Of a stretch of DNA of 64,000 nt, positions 1-8,683 are shown piece by piece (positions within the stretch are counted from its first letter, which is position 1; every line of letters starts with the position of its first letter). Below the pieces are notes generated by a model that ran no database searches, had not been told where the DNA came from, and saw nothing but the letters and a program-made list of their open reading frames with translations. Source of the DNA: CAYJRR01 sp964372275 [NCBI: uncultured bacterium]. Lineage in GTDB: Bacteria; CAYJRR01. Position numbers and translations under genes: made by a program. Where the stretch lies: positions 1 to 64,000 of the forward strand of contig CAYJRR010000002.1 in the NCBI GenBank assembly GCA_964372275.1, read 5' to 3'.

Positions 1-1
1 G

Positions 2-772
2 GGGATCGCCCCGCCGGCCGACCGGCTCGCCCGCTACCTGGCGGAACGGGTCGCCCCGGAGGCGGAGCCGAAGGCGGCGCTCGACTCGGTCCGCGGCGCC
101 GACCTCTCGCTCGCCTGCGCCTGCGCCGGCGGCACCCCGAAGGCGATCGACGCCTTCGAGGGACACTGCATGCCGGCGGTCGACGCGGCCCTGCGCGCGA
201 TGGCGATCCCGGCCGACGCCGTCGACGAGGTGAAGCAGGCCCTCCGCGAGCGGCTGTTCGTCGCGGGCGAAGGAGCGCCGCCGCGAATCGCCGGCTACCG
301 CGGCACCGGCGATCTCCGCACCTGGGTCCGGGTGGCCGCGGTCCGCGATGCGCTTCGGAAGGTCCGCGCGCGACACGGGGGCGAGACCGGCGACGACGCG
401 ATCCTTCTCGCGCTTCCGGCGTCGGGACGGGATCCCGGGCTCGAAGGGCTTCGCGAACGGTGTCGCGGGGCGTTCAAGGACGCGTTCCGCGAGGCGCTGG
501 AGTCGCTCTCCGACCGCGAGAAGACGCTGCTTCGCCACCAGTACGTCGACGCCCTGACCGTCGACGCCATCGGCGCCATCTACCACGTCCACCGCGCCAC
601 CGCCGCCCGGTGGGTGGCCGCGGCGCGGGAGCGCCTCCTGACGCGAACGCGGCGTGGTCTCCAGACCCGCCTGCGTCTGCCGGCCGCCGACTGCGAGAGC
701 GTCCTGAAGCTTGCGCGAAGCGGACTCGACGTGAGCCTGGTGCGATACCTGGGCTCCGATTCCACGTCGTAG
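2..772 (+). CDS. RNA polymerase sigma factor, Gemmata/Myxococcus-type sigma-70 (5' partial)
   Basis: The reading frame is open from base 2, so the start lies outside the window; 256 codons are visible. The C-terminal half looks like sigma region 4: the stretch LSDREKTLLRHQYVDALTV followed by a helix-turn-helix with AIYHVHRATAARWV (about residues 165-205 of the visible part). Proteins of this type, long ECF-like factors with an N-terminal DGR/FVAG...YRGTGDLRTWVRV segment, are known mainly from myxobacteria and planctomycetes. It would recruit RNA polymerase to an unknown regulon. No anti-sigma gene is seen downstream. The next gene starts 157 bases later with its own ribosome binding site. Family assignment is by motif recognition and is fairly secure; the regulon is unknown. 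Confidence 0.8.
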   Translation, partial: GIAPPADRLARYLAERVAPEAEPKAALDSVRGADLSLACACAGGTPKAIDAFEGHCMPAVDAALRAMAIPADAVDEVKQALRERLFVAGEGAPPRIAGYRGTGDLRTWVRVAAVRDALRKVRARHGGETGDDAILLALPASGRDPGLEGLRERCRGAFKDAFREALESLSDREKTLLRHQYVDALTVDAIGAIYHVHRATAARWVAAARERLLTRTRRGLQTRLRLPAADCESVLKLARSGLDVSLVRYLGSDSTS

Positions 773-929
773 GAGGACGGCTCCCGAAGGTCGCGATTGC
801 GCGGACAAATCCCCGTTCGGGATCGGATCCCGACGACGCCGAAAAAATCCACGCGACGACTCGCCGGCCCCGACTCCTAGGGGCAAGGACGCAAACGACA
901 CGTCGTCCGACATCCAAGGGAGAACGAAC

Positions 930-1397
930 ATGGGCTTTTTCGACAAGATCAAAGGCGCGATGAACGCAATGACCGGCAATGCGGCGAAGGTGGAGCTCGA
1001 GTTCCTCCCCGCCATCGCATTCCCGGGCGACAAGGTGACGGTGAAGATCAAGGCGACCTCCACGGGGCAGGAGGTGAAGTCGAAGGGGGTCTACGTCGAC
1101 CTCGCCGGGTTGGAAGAGATCAAGATCAAGAAGGGGGTCGGGAGCCCGGTCGCCGAAGATCTCTCGGTCAGCAAGAACACCTACGAGCAGGCGATCCCGC
1201 TCGCGACGGCGTTCGTCCTCCAACCGAACGAGACCAAGCTGTTCGAGGGGACGATCCAGATCCCGGCGACGGCCCAGCCGACCTACGCCGGCGCCTACAC
1301 CTCGCACGAGTGGAAGCTTCGCGGGCGCGTCGAGGCGTTCGGGAACGACCCCGACTCGGGCTACCTGCCGATCAAGATCGGCTCCAAGCCCAACTGA
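930..1397 (+). CDS. Arrestin/Spo0M-like cytoplasmic protein
   Basis: A 155-residue protein with no signal peptide or membrane segment. It opens with MGFFDKIKGAMNAM and continues with a beta-rich domain carrying PGDKVTVKIKATSTGQEVKSK, which resembles the start of the sporulation-control protein Spo0M and other arrestin-fold proteins (FFKK helix, then PGExVxGxV). The start is supported by AAGGGAGAA seven bases upstream of the ATG. It is followed by a strong terminator at 1440-1475 and is probably monocistronic. Partner and role are unknown. The arrestin-like assignment is by pattern only and could be a different beta-sandwich. Confidence 0.55.
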   Translation: MGFFDKIKGAMNAMTGNAAKVELEFLPAIAFPGDKVTVKIKATSTGQEVKSKGVYVDLAGLEEIKIKKGVGSPVAEDLSVSKNTYEQAIPLATAFVLQPNETKLFEGTIQIPATAQPTYAGAYTSHEWKLRGRVEAFGNDPDSGYLPIKIGSKPN

Positions 1398-1439
1398 ACG
1401 ATACTCCCGGACATCCAGGTCTGACCCCCCGGATGTCGG

Positions 1440-1475
1440 CCGCCCTCCGAGACTCCCTCGGAGGGCGGTTTTTTT
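1440..1475 (+). terminator. Rho-independent terminator, shared by convergent genes
   Basis: A perfect 12-bp stem (1440-1451 with 1457-1468) closed by a 5-base loop is followed by seven Ts at 1469-1475. It sits 43 bases after the Spo0M-like gene and abuts the stop codon of the convergent gene, so it ends plus-strand transcripts and may slow minus-strand ones. Confidence 0.93.
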
Positions 1476-2464
1476 CACGCCGGCTTCGGCAGCCGGAGTG
1501 CGCGGCGGAGGCGTTCGCGATAGCGATCGACGACCCCGGGATCGAGCGAGGGCTCGCGTTCCAGCACGTAGGCCTGGAACTCGTTGGCGACGAGCCGCTC
1601 GTCGGCGACGTCGTAATGATGCCGAAACTGCTCCAGGATCGCCTGACGGTCCTCGGGCGCGACCTCCTCGCGCCAAAACCGGATCGCCGCGGCGCGATAC
1701 GCCGGATCCCGGAAGAACCGGGCATGCGAGACCTCGTGGTCGAGCACCGCGTGGGCCAGCGGCTCGGGGTCATCGCCGGGGGCGTAGGCGATCAACGTCC
1801 AGTCGGGGTCGGCGCGGAGCCGCGGGAGGAGCACGTGGTTCCAGAAGTCGTCCTCGATCTGGAGTAGCTCTTCGCCCCGGGTCCAAGTCGACGAAGGCCG
1901 CGCGAAGGTGACCCGCTCGCCGGTGAAGCGCGTCCAGAAGTCGAGAAGATCCCGCCCCTGGAGATCGTGACCGGCGAGGGCGTGCAAGTGCCGCAAGTTC
2001 TCCTCGTGATCGGGGATCGCGTGCGTCCGCTCGATCGATCGGCTGGCGCGCGCGAGCGCTCCGTTCATGGCCGTCTCGTCGCTGAAGGCACAGACCAGCG
2101 TCTTCGCGACCTCCGCCAGCGGCGCGCAGAAGACGTGGTGGCCGCCCGGGTGCCGGGCCAGGCTCGTCGACAGGGCGAGCCCGTCGGCGGCGCTCGCCCG
2201 TGAGATCGGCCGCGTCGTGGTCTCGATCGTCAGAGCCCGCGGCGCCTCGAAGAGCACCGACGTCTGCTCGAGGAGCGTTCCGATCCCGACGAGCGACGGC
2301 GCCGGCTCTGGGCCGCACCCGCCCGCCCCCGCGGCACCGGGCATTGCGCCCGCCGCCTGCGCGGCGACCCGTTGGGTCGACGCCAGCAGCGAGGCGAGGA
2401 CGCCGGCGGCGATCGAAGCGCGCGCGAGGCGCGTCCACGGAAGCACCGCCGCCCTCGTCCTCAA
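1475..2464 (-). CDS. Exported HExxH zinc-metallopeptidase-like protein
   Basis: A 329-residue protein with an N-terminal export signal: Arg residues, then a hydrophobic stretch about residues 16-36 ending in AQA. The C-terminal half carries H243-E-V-S-H247 within the stretch DHEVSHARFF, and a glutamate in NEFQAY (E295) spaced as expected for a gluzincin third zinc ligand. It is therefore probably a periplasmic or secreted zinc peptidase, or a structural relative. I do not recognise the family. Its ATG overlaps the stop of the upstream coiled-coil gene by four bases (ATGA, 2461-2464), so the two are probably translated together and may interact. The substrate is unknown. Confidence 0.7.
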   Translation of the reverse strand: MRTRAAVLPWTRLARASIAAGVLASLLASTQRVAAQAAGAMPGAAGAGGCGPEPAPSLVGIGTLLEQTSVLFEAPRALTIETTTRPISRASAADGLALSTSLARHPGGHHVFCAPLAEVAKTLVCAFSDETAMNGALARASRSIERTHAIPDHEENLRHLHALAGHDLQGRDLLDFWTRFTGERVTFARPSSTWTRGEELLQIEDDFWNHVLLPRLRADPDWTLIAYAPGDDPEPLAHAVLDHEVSHARFFRDPAYRAAAIRFWREEVAPEDRQAILEQFRHHYDVADERLVANEFQAYVLEREPSLDPGVVDRYRERLRRALRLPKPA

Positions 2465-2796
2465 TCGAGATTCAGGTGGCGCTCGACGCGACGCAGGCGC
2501 TGGTCGAGATCCAGGTGCCGCTCGATGTCGACCTTCCGCATGGCGGCGATGTCACCCTTCATCTCCGAGACGTCACCCTTCATCTCCGAGATGTCGCCCT
2601 TCATCTCCGAGATTTCGCCTTTCATTTCGGCGATGTCGACGCGCATCGCTCCGACGGATCCGTCGATCGACGTCAAGCGGAGCGCGATCTCTTGGAACCT
2701 TGGCTCGAGCGCATCGGCGACGGCCTTCCCGATGACGGACGCCAACTCCAGGTCCGAAAGTCTGCGGCGGGTTTTCGCAGTCACGACCTCGAGCAC
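2461..2796 (-). CDS. Small coiled-coil protein with heptad repeats
   Basis: A 111-residue soluble protein. The middle (about residues 50-85) is a run of four near-identical heptads, consensus D-I-S-E-M-K-G, encoded by the 21-bp DNA repeats at 2551-2634. It predicts a parallel coiled coil, probably a dimer or trimer. The N-terminal part has the LASVIGKAVADALEPRFQEI pattern seen in many small unannotated bacterial coiled-coil proteins. It overlaps the downstream metallopeptidase-like gene by four bases. The function is unknown. Confidence 0.6.
   Translation of the reverse strand: MLEVVTAKTRRRLSDLELASVIGKAVADALEPRFQEIALRLTSIDGSVGAMRVDIAEMKGEISEMKGDISEMKGDVSEMKGDIAAMRKVDIERHLDLDQRLRRVERHLNLD
2551..2634. 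repeat. Four tandem 21-bp repeats inside a coding region
   Basis: Units at 2551-2571, 2572-2592, 2593-2613 and 2614-2634. The first three differ by only one or two bases; the fourth has diverged more. Each unit encodes exactly one heptad of the coiled-coil protein, so copy-number change would alter coiled-coil length without shifting frame. Confidence 0.9.
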
Positions 2797-3044
2797 CTCC
2801 GGATTCTACCATCTACAAGCGGTGTGCCGGGACCCCCGAGTCGGGCGGATTTTTCGCAGGGTCTTCGAAACGTTGCGTACCGGGCGCGAACGCGATTCGG
2901 CCCGAATCGTCGGTTCGGCCCGGTCGTCCGGCCGACCGGCTCCCTGCCGGACGGATCGCCGCCCGGTACGCTAGGGGTCTCCGCCCGGAACGGCTAGGCT
3001 CGCCCTGGGACTCGGGAGCCGTCGACGGTCTCTCGGGCGCGACG

Positions 3045-4811
3045 ATGCCGCCGAACGAGCCGATCGCACCTCCGACGACCGCGCCGCGCTCGGTCACATT
3101 GCGCCGGTTGCTGACGCTGGCCCGGCCGGAGTGGCGGCGGATCGCGGCGGCGACGGCGCTGTTGGCCGTTGCCGCGGGGGCGAACCTGGCGATTCCGGCG
3201 GCGCTCCGGTCGATCGTCGACGACGCACTCCTCCGCGCCGACCGGGCGACGATCGATCGCGTCGCCATCTCGCTCCTGGCGATCGTGCTCGTCTCGGCGC
3301 TCGCCGCGGCCGGGCGCTTCTATCTCTTCTCCACCACCGGCGAGCGCGTCGTCGCCCGCTTGCGGGAGCGCCTCTACCGCTCGTTGGTGCAGCAGGAGAT
3401 CGGTTTCTTCGACCAGCAGCGTACCGGCGAGCTCACCAGCCGCCTCTCCGGCGACACCGCCGTCCTGCAGTCGAGCGTCTCGGCCGATCTCTCGATGCTG
3501 CTCCGCAATCTCGCAACGGCCGTCGGCGGCGTGGTGATGCTCTTCTACACCTCGCCCCGCCTGACGCTGCTGATGCTCTCGGTCGTTCCGCCGGTGGCGA
3601 TCGGCGCGGTCGCCTACGGTCGGCGGGTGCGGAAGCTCTCCAAGGAGGTGCAGGACGCGCTCGCCCGGGTCGGCGAGGTTGCAGAGGAGTCGCTCTCCGG
3701 CATCCGCACCGTGCGCTCCTTCGCCGCGGAGGAGAAGGAGGCGGCTCGTTACGCCGACGGCGTCCGGCGATCGTATCGACTCGCGGCGCGTCGGGCGGCG
3801 ATGTCGTCCGCGTTCCTCGCGACCGCCTTCTTCCTCGCCCTCGGCTCGGGGGTGCTCGTGCTGTGGTACGGCGTACGACTGCTGGCCGACGGATCGCTCA
3901 CCGTGGGGAGCCTCCTCTCGTTCCTCCTCTACTCGATCTTCGTCGCCGGCTCGCTCGGCGCCCTGTCTGAGCTGTGGGCCGACTTCATGCGCGCGCTCGG
4001 CGCGGCGGAACGGGTCTTCGAGCTCGTCGACCGCGTTCCGTCGATCCCGCTCGCCGGCGGCCGCGTCCTGCCGGCGGTCGACGGCCGGCTCGCCTTCGAC
4101 GAGGTCCGCTTCGCCTATCCGACGCGCGAGGACGTTCCGGTCCTCTCCGGGGTCTCGTTCGATCTCGCCCGAGGTGAGCGAGTGGCACTCGTCGGAAGCT
4201 CCGGCGCCGGCAAGTCGACGGTAGCCGCCCTCCTGGTGCGCCTCTACGACCCGATCTCCGGGACGATCCGCCTCGACGGTGTCGACCTGCGCGCTCTCGA
4301 TCCTTCCTGGCTGCGCCGGCAGATCGGCGCCGTGGCGCAGGAGCCGATCCTCTTCTCCACCTCGATCTCGGAGAACATCCGCTACGGCCGCGCCGACGCG
4401 TCCGACGCCGAGGTCGAGGAGGCCGCGCGCGTCGCGAACGCCGACGCCTTCATCCGCACCTTTCCCGACGGCTTCGCGACGCAGGTCGGGGAGCGCGGAG
4501 TGCAGCTCTCCGGCGGCCAGAAACAGCGCGTGGCGATCGCCCGCGCGGTCCTGAAGGATCCGCGCGTGCTGGTGCTCGACGAGGCGACCAGCGCCCTGGA
4601 TGCGGAGAGCGAGCACCTGGTGAAGGAGGCGCTCGACCGCCTGATGCACGGCCGCACCTCGTTGATCATCGCCCACCGTCTCTCCACGGTGCGCGATGCC
4701 GACCGCGTGCTGGTGCTCGAGAACGGCCGCGTGGCGCAGACCGGACCCCATGCGCGTCTGATCGAGGAGGACGGCCTCTATCGCCGCCTCGTCGAGCGGC
4801 AGTTCGTCTAG
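3045..4811 (+). CDS. ABC transporter, fused permease and ATPase (MsbA/BmrA type)
   Basis: A 588-residue half-transporter. Membrane helices occupy about residues 25-310. The ATPase domain follows, with Walker A GSSGAGKST (about 384-392), a Q-loop glutamine in AVAQEPILF, signature LSGGQKQ (about 488), Walker B VLVLDEATSALD and H-loop IAHRLSTV. All catalytic residues are present. It would work as a homodimer in the inner membrane exporting lipids, drugs or peptides. The neighbours do not reveal the cargo; the downstream E1 genes are on the same strand after a 54-base gap, so co-transcription is possible. Confidence 0.93.
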   Translation: MPPNEPIAPPTTAPRSVTLRRLLTLARPEWRRIAAATALLAVAAGANLAIPAALRSIVDDALLRADRATIDRVAISLLAIVLVSALAAAGRFYLFSTTGERVVARLRERLYRSLVQQEIGFFDQQRTGELTSRLSGDTAVLQSSVSADLSMLLRNLATAVGGVVMLFYTSPRLTLLMLSVVPPVAIGAVAYGRRVRKLSKEVQDALARVGEVAEESLSGIRTVRSFAAEEKEAARYADGVRRSYRLAARRAAMSSAFLATAFFLALGSGVLVLWYGVRLLADGSLTVGSLLSFLLYSIFVAGSLGALSELWADFMRALGAAERVFELVDRVPSIPLAGGRVLPAVDGRLAFDEVRFAYPTREDVPVLSGVSFDLARGERVALVGSSGAGKSTVAALLVRLYDPISGTIRLDGVDLRALDPSWLRRQIGAVAQEPILFSTSISENIRYGRADASDAEVEEAARVANADAFIRTFPDGFATQVGERGVQLSGGQKQRVAIARAVLKDPRVLVLDEATSALDAESEHLVKEALDRLMHGRTSLIIAHRLSTVRDADRVLVLENGRVAQTGPHARLIEEDGLYRRLVERQFV

Positions 4812-4865
4812 ATCGAGTGCATCGGCAACTGGAGAACGATTGCGAGCCATGGCATCGTTCGCGCG

Positions 4866-5843
4866 ATGACCGTCGCCGCTCGACAAAAGCGGGCGGAGCC
4901 GTCGCCGTCGCTTCGCCGCCGCATTCTCCGAAACATGGTCGAGAGCCGGTGCCTCGACGAGCGGCTCGTCCTGTTGTTGCGCCGCGGGGACGGGTACTTC
5001 TGGACGGGCGGCCCTGGCGAAGAAGCCTTCAACTCGACCCTCGGATCCTTCCTGAAAACGGGCCACGGTCCGGACCACGACTTCCTCCTGCCGCACTACC
5101 GCAGCTCCGCCGTCGCATTGATGGCAGGGCTGAAGTCGATCGACTTCCTGCGGCAGATGACCGGACGCGCCACCGATCCCTTCAGCTACGGGCGAAACTT
5201 CGCCAACCACTTTTGCGATGCCACGCGGAATCTGGGCCCCGTTTCGTCGCCCGTTACTTCGCAGTTCTTGTTCGCGCTCGGAACCGCGCGGGCACAGAGG
5301 CGACGTCGTGGAATCACGGTGACGATCGGCGGCGAGGCCAGCACCCAGAGTGGTGACTTCGCGACTCTCCTCACCTGGGCGACGCGGCCGGGCGATCCGT
5401 TGCCGGTCTTGATCGTCGTCACCCACAACGGAATCGGGATCTCCACCCGGTACCGGGACCAATGCGCCGTCTCGCCGACCGACCGGGCACGCGCCTTTGG
5501 CATCGCGGCCGAGCGCGTGGACGGTCTGTCCGTCGACGACTCCTACGCCGTGCTCGACGAGGCATTCCGTCACGTGCGCGGCGATCGCCTGCCGTTCTTG
5601 GTCGAGGCCAAGGTCTCGCGGCTGTGGGGCCACTCCAGCTCCTCCGGGGCGACGCGGGACGTCTCCGAGGAGGACCCGCTCGACCGCGTGCGGGTTCCGA
5701 GTGCCTGGCGCAAGGCGATCGAGCGGCGGCTCCAGGAAGAGGGCCGGCAAGTCCTCGACGAGCCGCCGGTCTCGTCCGAGTCGGCCGAAGAGCACGTGTG
5801 GGGGGCGGAGGGGGCGTCGTGGCCACGCTTGCACAGGCGATAA
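4866..5843 (+). CDS. TPP-dependent dehydrogenase E1 alpha subunit, unusual metal motif
   Basis: A 325-residue protein of the 2-oxoacid dehydrogenase E1 alpha family (pyruvate, branched-chain or acetoin type), which decarboxylates a 2-oxoacid using thiamine diphosphate and passes the acyl group on. The core is recognisable: HDFLLPHYRSS, a TPP segment about residues 155-190 and THNGIGIST. The segment normally reading GDGA or GDAS is GGEAS here, placing Glu157 where the Mg-binding Asp is expected; the later Asn (N188) is kept. The beta subunit begins inside the last 25 bases of this gene. No E2, E3 or lipoyl gene is nearby. Substrate unknown. Confidence 0.85.
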   Translation: MTVAARQKRAEPSPSLRRRILRNMVESRCLDERLVLLLRRGDGYFWTGGPGEEAFNSTLGSFLKTGHGPDHDFLLPHYRSSAVALMAGLKSIDFLRQMTGRATDPFSYGRNFANHFCDATRNLGPVSSPVTSQFLFALGTARAQRRRRGITVTIGGEASTQSGDFATLLTWATRPGDPLPVLIVVTHNGIGISTRYRDQCAVSPTDRARAFGIAAERVDGLSVDDSYAVLDEAFRHVRGDRLPFLVEAKVSRLWGHSSSSGATRDVSEEDPLDRVRVPSAWRKAIERRLQEEGRQVLDEPPVSSESAEEHVWGAEGASWPRLHRR

Positions 5844-6838
5844 GGCTCGCGCTCCACCATGCCGAGACCGAACTCGGCGTGGCGGAGATATTGGGCCAGG
5901 ACGTCGGCCCCCCTCTCGGTGGCGTCTTCACGTTGACCCAAGGGATAGACCGGGCGTGGAACAGCCCGCTCGACGAACGTGGCATCGTTGGAACCGCCGC
6001 CGGGCTCGCGATGATGGGAGTACGAAGCATCTGCGAGATCCAGTTCGGCGACTACCTGCTGAACACGGTCGACCTGTTGCGGCTGATCGGGAACACCTGC
6101 TGGTCGACTCGTGGTCAGTTTCCGATGCCGATGGTCCTGCTCACCCCGGTGGGTGCCGGCATTCACGGCGGCATCTACCACTCCCATTCGGTCGAATCGC
6201 TCCTCTCGCGACTTTCCGGCTGGAAGGTCGTGATGCCGTCGACGTCCGCGGACGCCTTCGGCCTGCTCCTCAGTGCCGTCGAGGACGGAAACCCCGTCGC
6301 CTACCTCGTGCCCAAGGCGCTCCTCTACCGCTCCTGCGGATCCCTTCCGTCCGAGCCATCCGACCTCTCGCGGCGGATCAATGCGCCGCCGGAGGGTCGG
6401 GAGCGCTGGCGCCCCGATTGGCCGCCGATCCCGCCGCAGCGAGTCCCGATCGGACCGGCCCGCCACGTTCGCGCCGGCGACTCGCTGACGATCGCCACAT
6501 GGGGACGCATGGTGTCGGTTACCGAGTCGGCTCTCGAGGGAATCGAAGGCGTCGATCTGCTCGACCTGCGCACCCTGGTGCCGTTCGATCGCGGGGCGTT
6601 GCTCGACTCGGCACGGCGAACGCGCCGACTCTTGGTAATCAACGAAGACTCGGAGCAGACGAACTTCGGGGAGCACCTGCTACGCGTCGCCATCGAGGCG
6701 TCGCCGGGAGTCCGGCTCCGCCTGATCGCCGCGCGCCACCTTCCGGGGATCGGACTGGCGCAAGCGTTGGAGGATTACGTCGTTCCGACGGCGGACCGTA
6801 TCCGGAGGGAGGTCGAAGCGATGTTGGCGTCCGGCTAG
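5819..6838 (+). CDS. TPP-dependent dehydrogenase E1 beta subunit
   Basis: A 339-residue partner of the preceding alpha subunit. The GTG start at 5819 is chosen because a GGAG-type ribosome binding site ends about nine bases before it and because the family begins with an (A)TLAQAIRLAL helix there; it overlaps the alpha gene by 25 bases. Family landmarks include ILGQDVG, GTAAGLAMMGVRSICEIQF, PVGAGIHGG, the C-terminal transketolase segment with LTIATWGRMV, DLRTLVPFD and a regulatory helix near the end. Together with the alpha subunit it forms an alpha2-beta2 E1. A 2-oxoacid decarboxylase role is secure in outline; the substrate is not. Confidence 0.88.
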   Translation: MATLAQAIRLALHHAETELGVAEILGQDVGPPLGGVFTLTQGIDRAWNSPLDERGIVGTAAGLAMMGVRSICEIQFGDYLLNTVDLLRLIGNTCWSTRGQFPMPMVLLTPVGAGIHGGIYHSHSVESLLSRLSGWKVVMPSTSADAFGLLLSAVEDGNPVAYLVPKALLYRSCGSLPSEPSDLSRRINAPPEGRERWRPDWPPIPPQRVPIGPARHVRAGDSLTIATWGRMVSVTESALEGIEGVDLLDLRTLVPFDRGALLDSARRTRRLLVINEDSEQTNFGEHLLRVAIEASPGVRLRLIAARHLPGIGLAQALEDYVVPTADRIRREVEAMLASG

Positions 6839-6895
6839 GCTCGGCTGCCGGTTTCGACGGCCGGGCGGCACGGCAATGATTCGGGGTATCCGGGG

Positions 6896-7624
6896 TCACG
6901 CCGCCGCCGGCAGGCGCCGGCGCCAGACCTGCCATGCGCCGATCCCGGTGAGCGCGAGCGCGAACCACTGGTACGCGGTCAATCCCAGCAACGCACCGGC
7001 GATCGGTTCGCGTAGCGGCTCGGTCGCGAACCGGATGGCGCCGTAGAGCGCAAAGACGAGGAAGAGACGCCGGTCCGGGAAGCGATTGCGCCGGTGCAGC
7101 GCGTCCACCCATAGAAAGAGTGCGAACAGCGCCGCCGCCTCGACAAGTTGCACCGGGATGCGAGGCACGCCGTCGCCGAGGTCGACTCCCAACCACCGAG
7201 GGACCTCCCGACCGAAACAGCAGTGAGCTCCCCAGCAACCGAGGCGCCCGATGGCCATCACCAGCGGGATTGCCCGGGCAAAGGCATCGCTGGTCGGTTC
7301 GCGGATTCCGGAGAGTCGCTTGAAAAGCGCGACGCCGAGGAAGCCGCCGGCGAGCGCGCCCAGGATCGACTTCGCGGAGGCGGGATGTCGAGCCACTCGC
7401 GCGGCGATCCAGCCACCGGCGAAGTAGGCGGGCACCAGTGAGCCGATTGCGCCGACAACCAGGGATGACGCCAGGACGCCGAGATGGCGGCGCTCGGACA
7501 TCTTCCAGTGGCGCGAGTCGAACAGGACGATTGCCGCGCCACCGACGAGCGAGACGACCATCGCCCAGCGATAGGCCTTCGAACTTCCCGCGGCCAAGAT
7601 TTCATCGTACGGTGCGCCTGACAT
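6896..7624 (-). CDS. Lgt-like (prolipoprotein diacylglyceryl transferase family) membrane protein
   Basis: A 242-residue polytopic inner-membrane protein, with about six or seven hydrophobic segments. Lgt family landmarks are AIGRLGCWGAHCCFGREV (about residues 142-159, replacing the GRIGNFxNGELYGR of true Lgt) and RFATEPLREP near the C-terminus, which matches the conserved arginine of Lgt. The canonical Asn and the HGG loop are not evident, and Cys residues replace them. It is probably a paralogue rather than the housekeeping enzyme and may move a lipid group in the same island as the desaturases. It is convergent with the E1 genes and divergent from the first desaturase. Confidence 0.7.
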   Translation of the reverse strand: MSGAPYDEILAAGSSKAYRWAMVVSLVGGAAIVLFDSRHWKMSERRHLGVLASSLVVGAIGSLVPAYFAGGWIAARVARHPASAKSILGALAGGFLGVALFKRLSGIREPTSDAFARAIPLVMAIGRLGCWGAHCCFGREVPRWLGVDLGDGVPRIPVQLVEAAALFALFLWVDALHRRNRFPDRRLFLVFALYGAIRFATEPLREPIAGALLGLTAYQWFALALTGIGAWQVWRRRLPAAA

Positions 7625-7672
7625 TGTTGCGCGCTACGGGACCCGCCAGACGATTCGCTCGGCGGAGAAGCG

Positions 7673-8683
7673 ATGAAGACTACCGGGCCGATCAAGACGC
7701 CGGAAGCGGCAATCGAAAGCGAGGGTACGCGCACGTCGGCGGAGACGTCGTGGCCGACGGTCCTCCTCGCGGGGGCCTGCGTCGTGGGGTTCACCGCGTC
7801 GGCCGTCGCCTTTCACCGAGGGACGATCGGACTGGCTCCGGCGTTCGCCATCCACATCCTCGTCGCCTATCTCGCTTTCACGCCGATGCACGAGGCGGCG
7901 CACGGCAACATTGCACGCGGGAGGGGCGCCTGGGTCCGGCTGGAGGCGCTGGTCGGGTCAGCGTGCGCGGCGATCCTGTTCGCGCCCTTCGTCTCTTTCC
8001 GCAGCATTCACCTCCGTCACCATCGCCATACCAATCATCCGACGCTCGATCCCGATCGCTGGGTGGCTGGCAGCAATCCGCTCTCGATCGCGGCGCGTTG
8101 TCTCACGATCCTTCCCCGCTACTACGTCTGCTTCCTCCAGACCGACCGCGCGATGCGGTCGCCTCTCTGGCAGACGGGCGGGTGCATGGCCCTGTTCGCG
8201 GCGGCGCTGTTCGCCGCCGACCGCGCCGGGACTCTCGTGGCCGTGCTGGTGCTGTGGCCGGGATCTTCGCTCGCGGCTTGCGCGCTGCTCGGTTTCCTGT
8301 TCGATTGGCTTCCACACCAGCCGCATCGATGTACCGATCGGTTACGATCCACCCGCGTCGTGTTGGCGCCGATGTTGGGCGTGCTCACGGTGGGGCAGAG
8401 CTATCACCTGGTCCACCACTTGTGGCCTTCGATCCCGTTCTTCCGCTACCGCAGGACCTTCCGGCGTTCCCGGCGATTCCTGGAGGCGGCCGGATGTCGG
8501 ATCGACGCGCTCGGCACGGGTTTGGGCTGGGGCGAGCGGAGCGTGAGTCCCGAGCCCGCGCCGGGAGAGCAGGTGAACCGACGACGGCTCGGCGCCGAGC
8601 CATACCCCGTCGGGGATGACGCGCCCTGGGGCGATGACGCTGCCGCCGAGACTCTTCGCACCCTCCCCGTAGACGGAGCCTAG
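7673..8683 (+). CDS. Membrane fatty acid desaturase / carotene hydroxylase-like di-iron enzyme
   Basis: A 336-residue integral-membrane di-iron enzyme. Three histidine boxes are intact: HEAAH (H73-H77), HLRHH (H113-H117, followed by RHTNH) and HLVHH (H245-H249). The last box lies in QSYHLVHHLWPSIPFFRYR, which resembles the CrtR type of beta-carotene hydroxylase as much as acyl desaturases. Four or so hydrophobic helices lie between the boxes. The family core ends near residue 287. The remaining 50 residues are low in conservation and antisense to the next gene, so they may be a read-through tail. Substrate (fatty acyl or carotenoid) is undecided. Confidence 0.85.
   Translation: MKTTGPIKTPEAAIESEGTRTSAETSWPTVLLAGACVVGFTASAVAFHRGTIGLAPAFAIHILVAYLAFTPMHEAAHGNIARGRGAWVRLEALVGSACAAILFAPFVSFRSIHLRHHRHTNHPTLDPDRWVAGSNPLSIAARCLTILPRYYVCFLQTDRAMRSPLWQTGGCMALFAAALFAADRAGTLVAVLVLWPGSSLAACALLGFLFDWLPHQPHRCTDRLRSTRVVLAPMLGVLTVGQSYHLVHHLWPSIPFFRYRRTFRRSRRFLEAAGCRIDALGTGLGWGERSVSPEPAPGEQVNRRRLGAEPYPVGDDAPWGDDAAAETLRTLPVDGA

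Noticed and set aside
2994-5834. A 946-codon open frame on the minus strand
   Set aside because: It is antisense to the ABC transporter and E1 alpha, has repetitive Arg/Gly composition and no family motif; a high-GC shadow.
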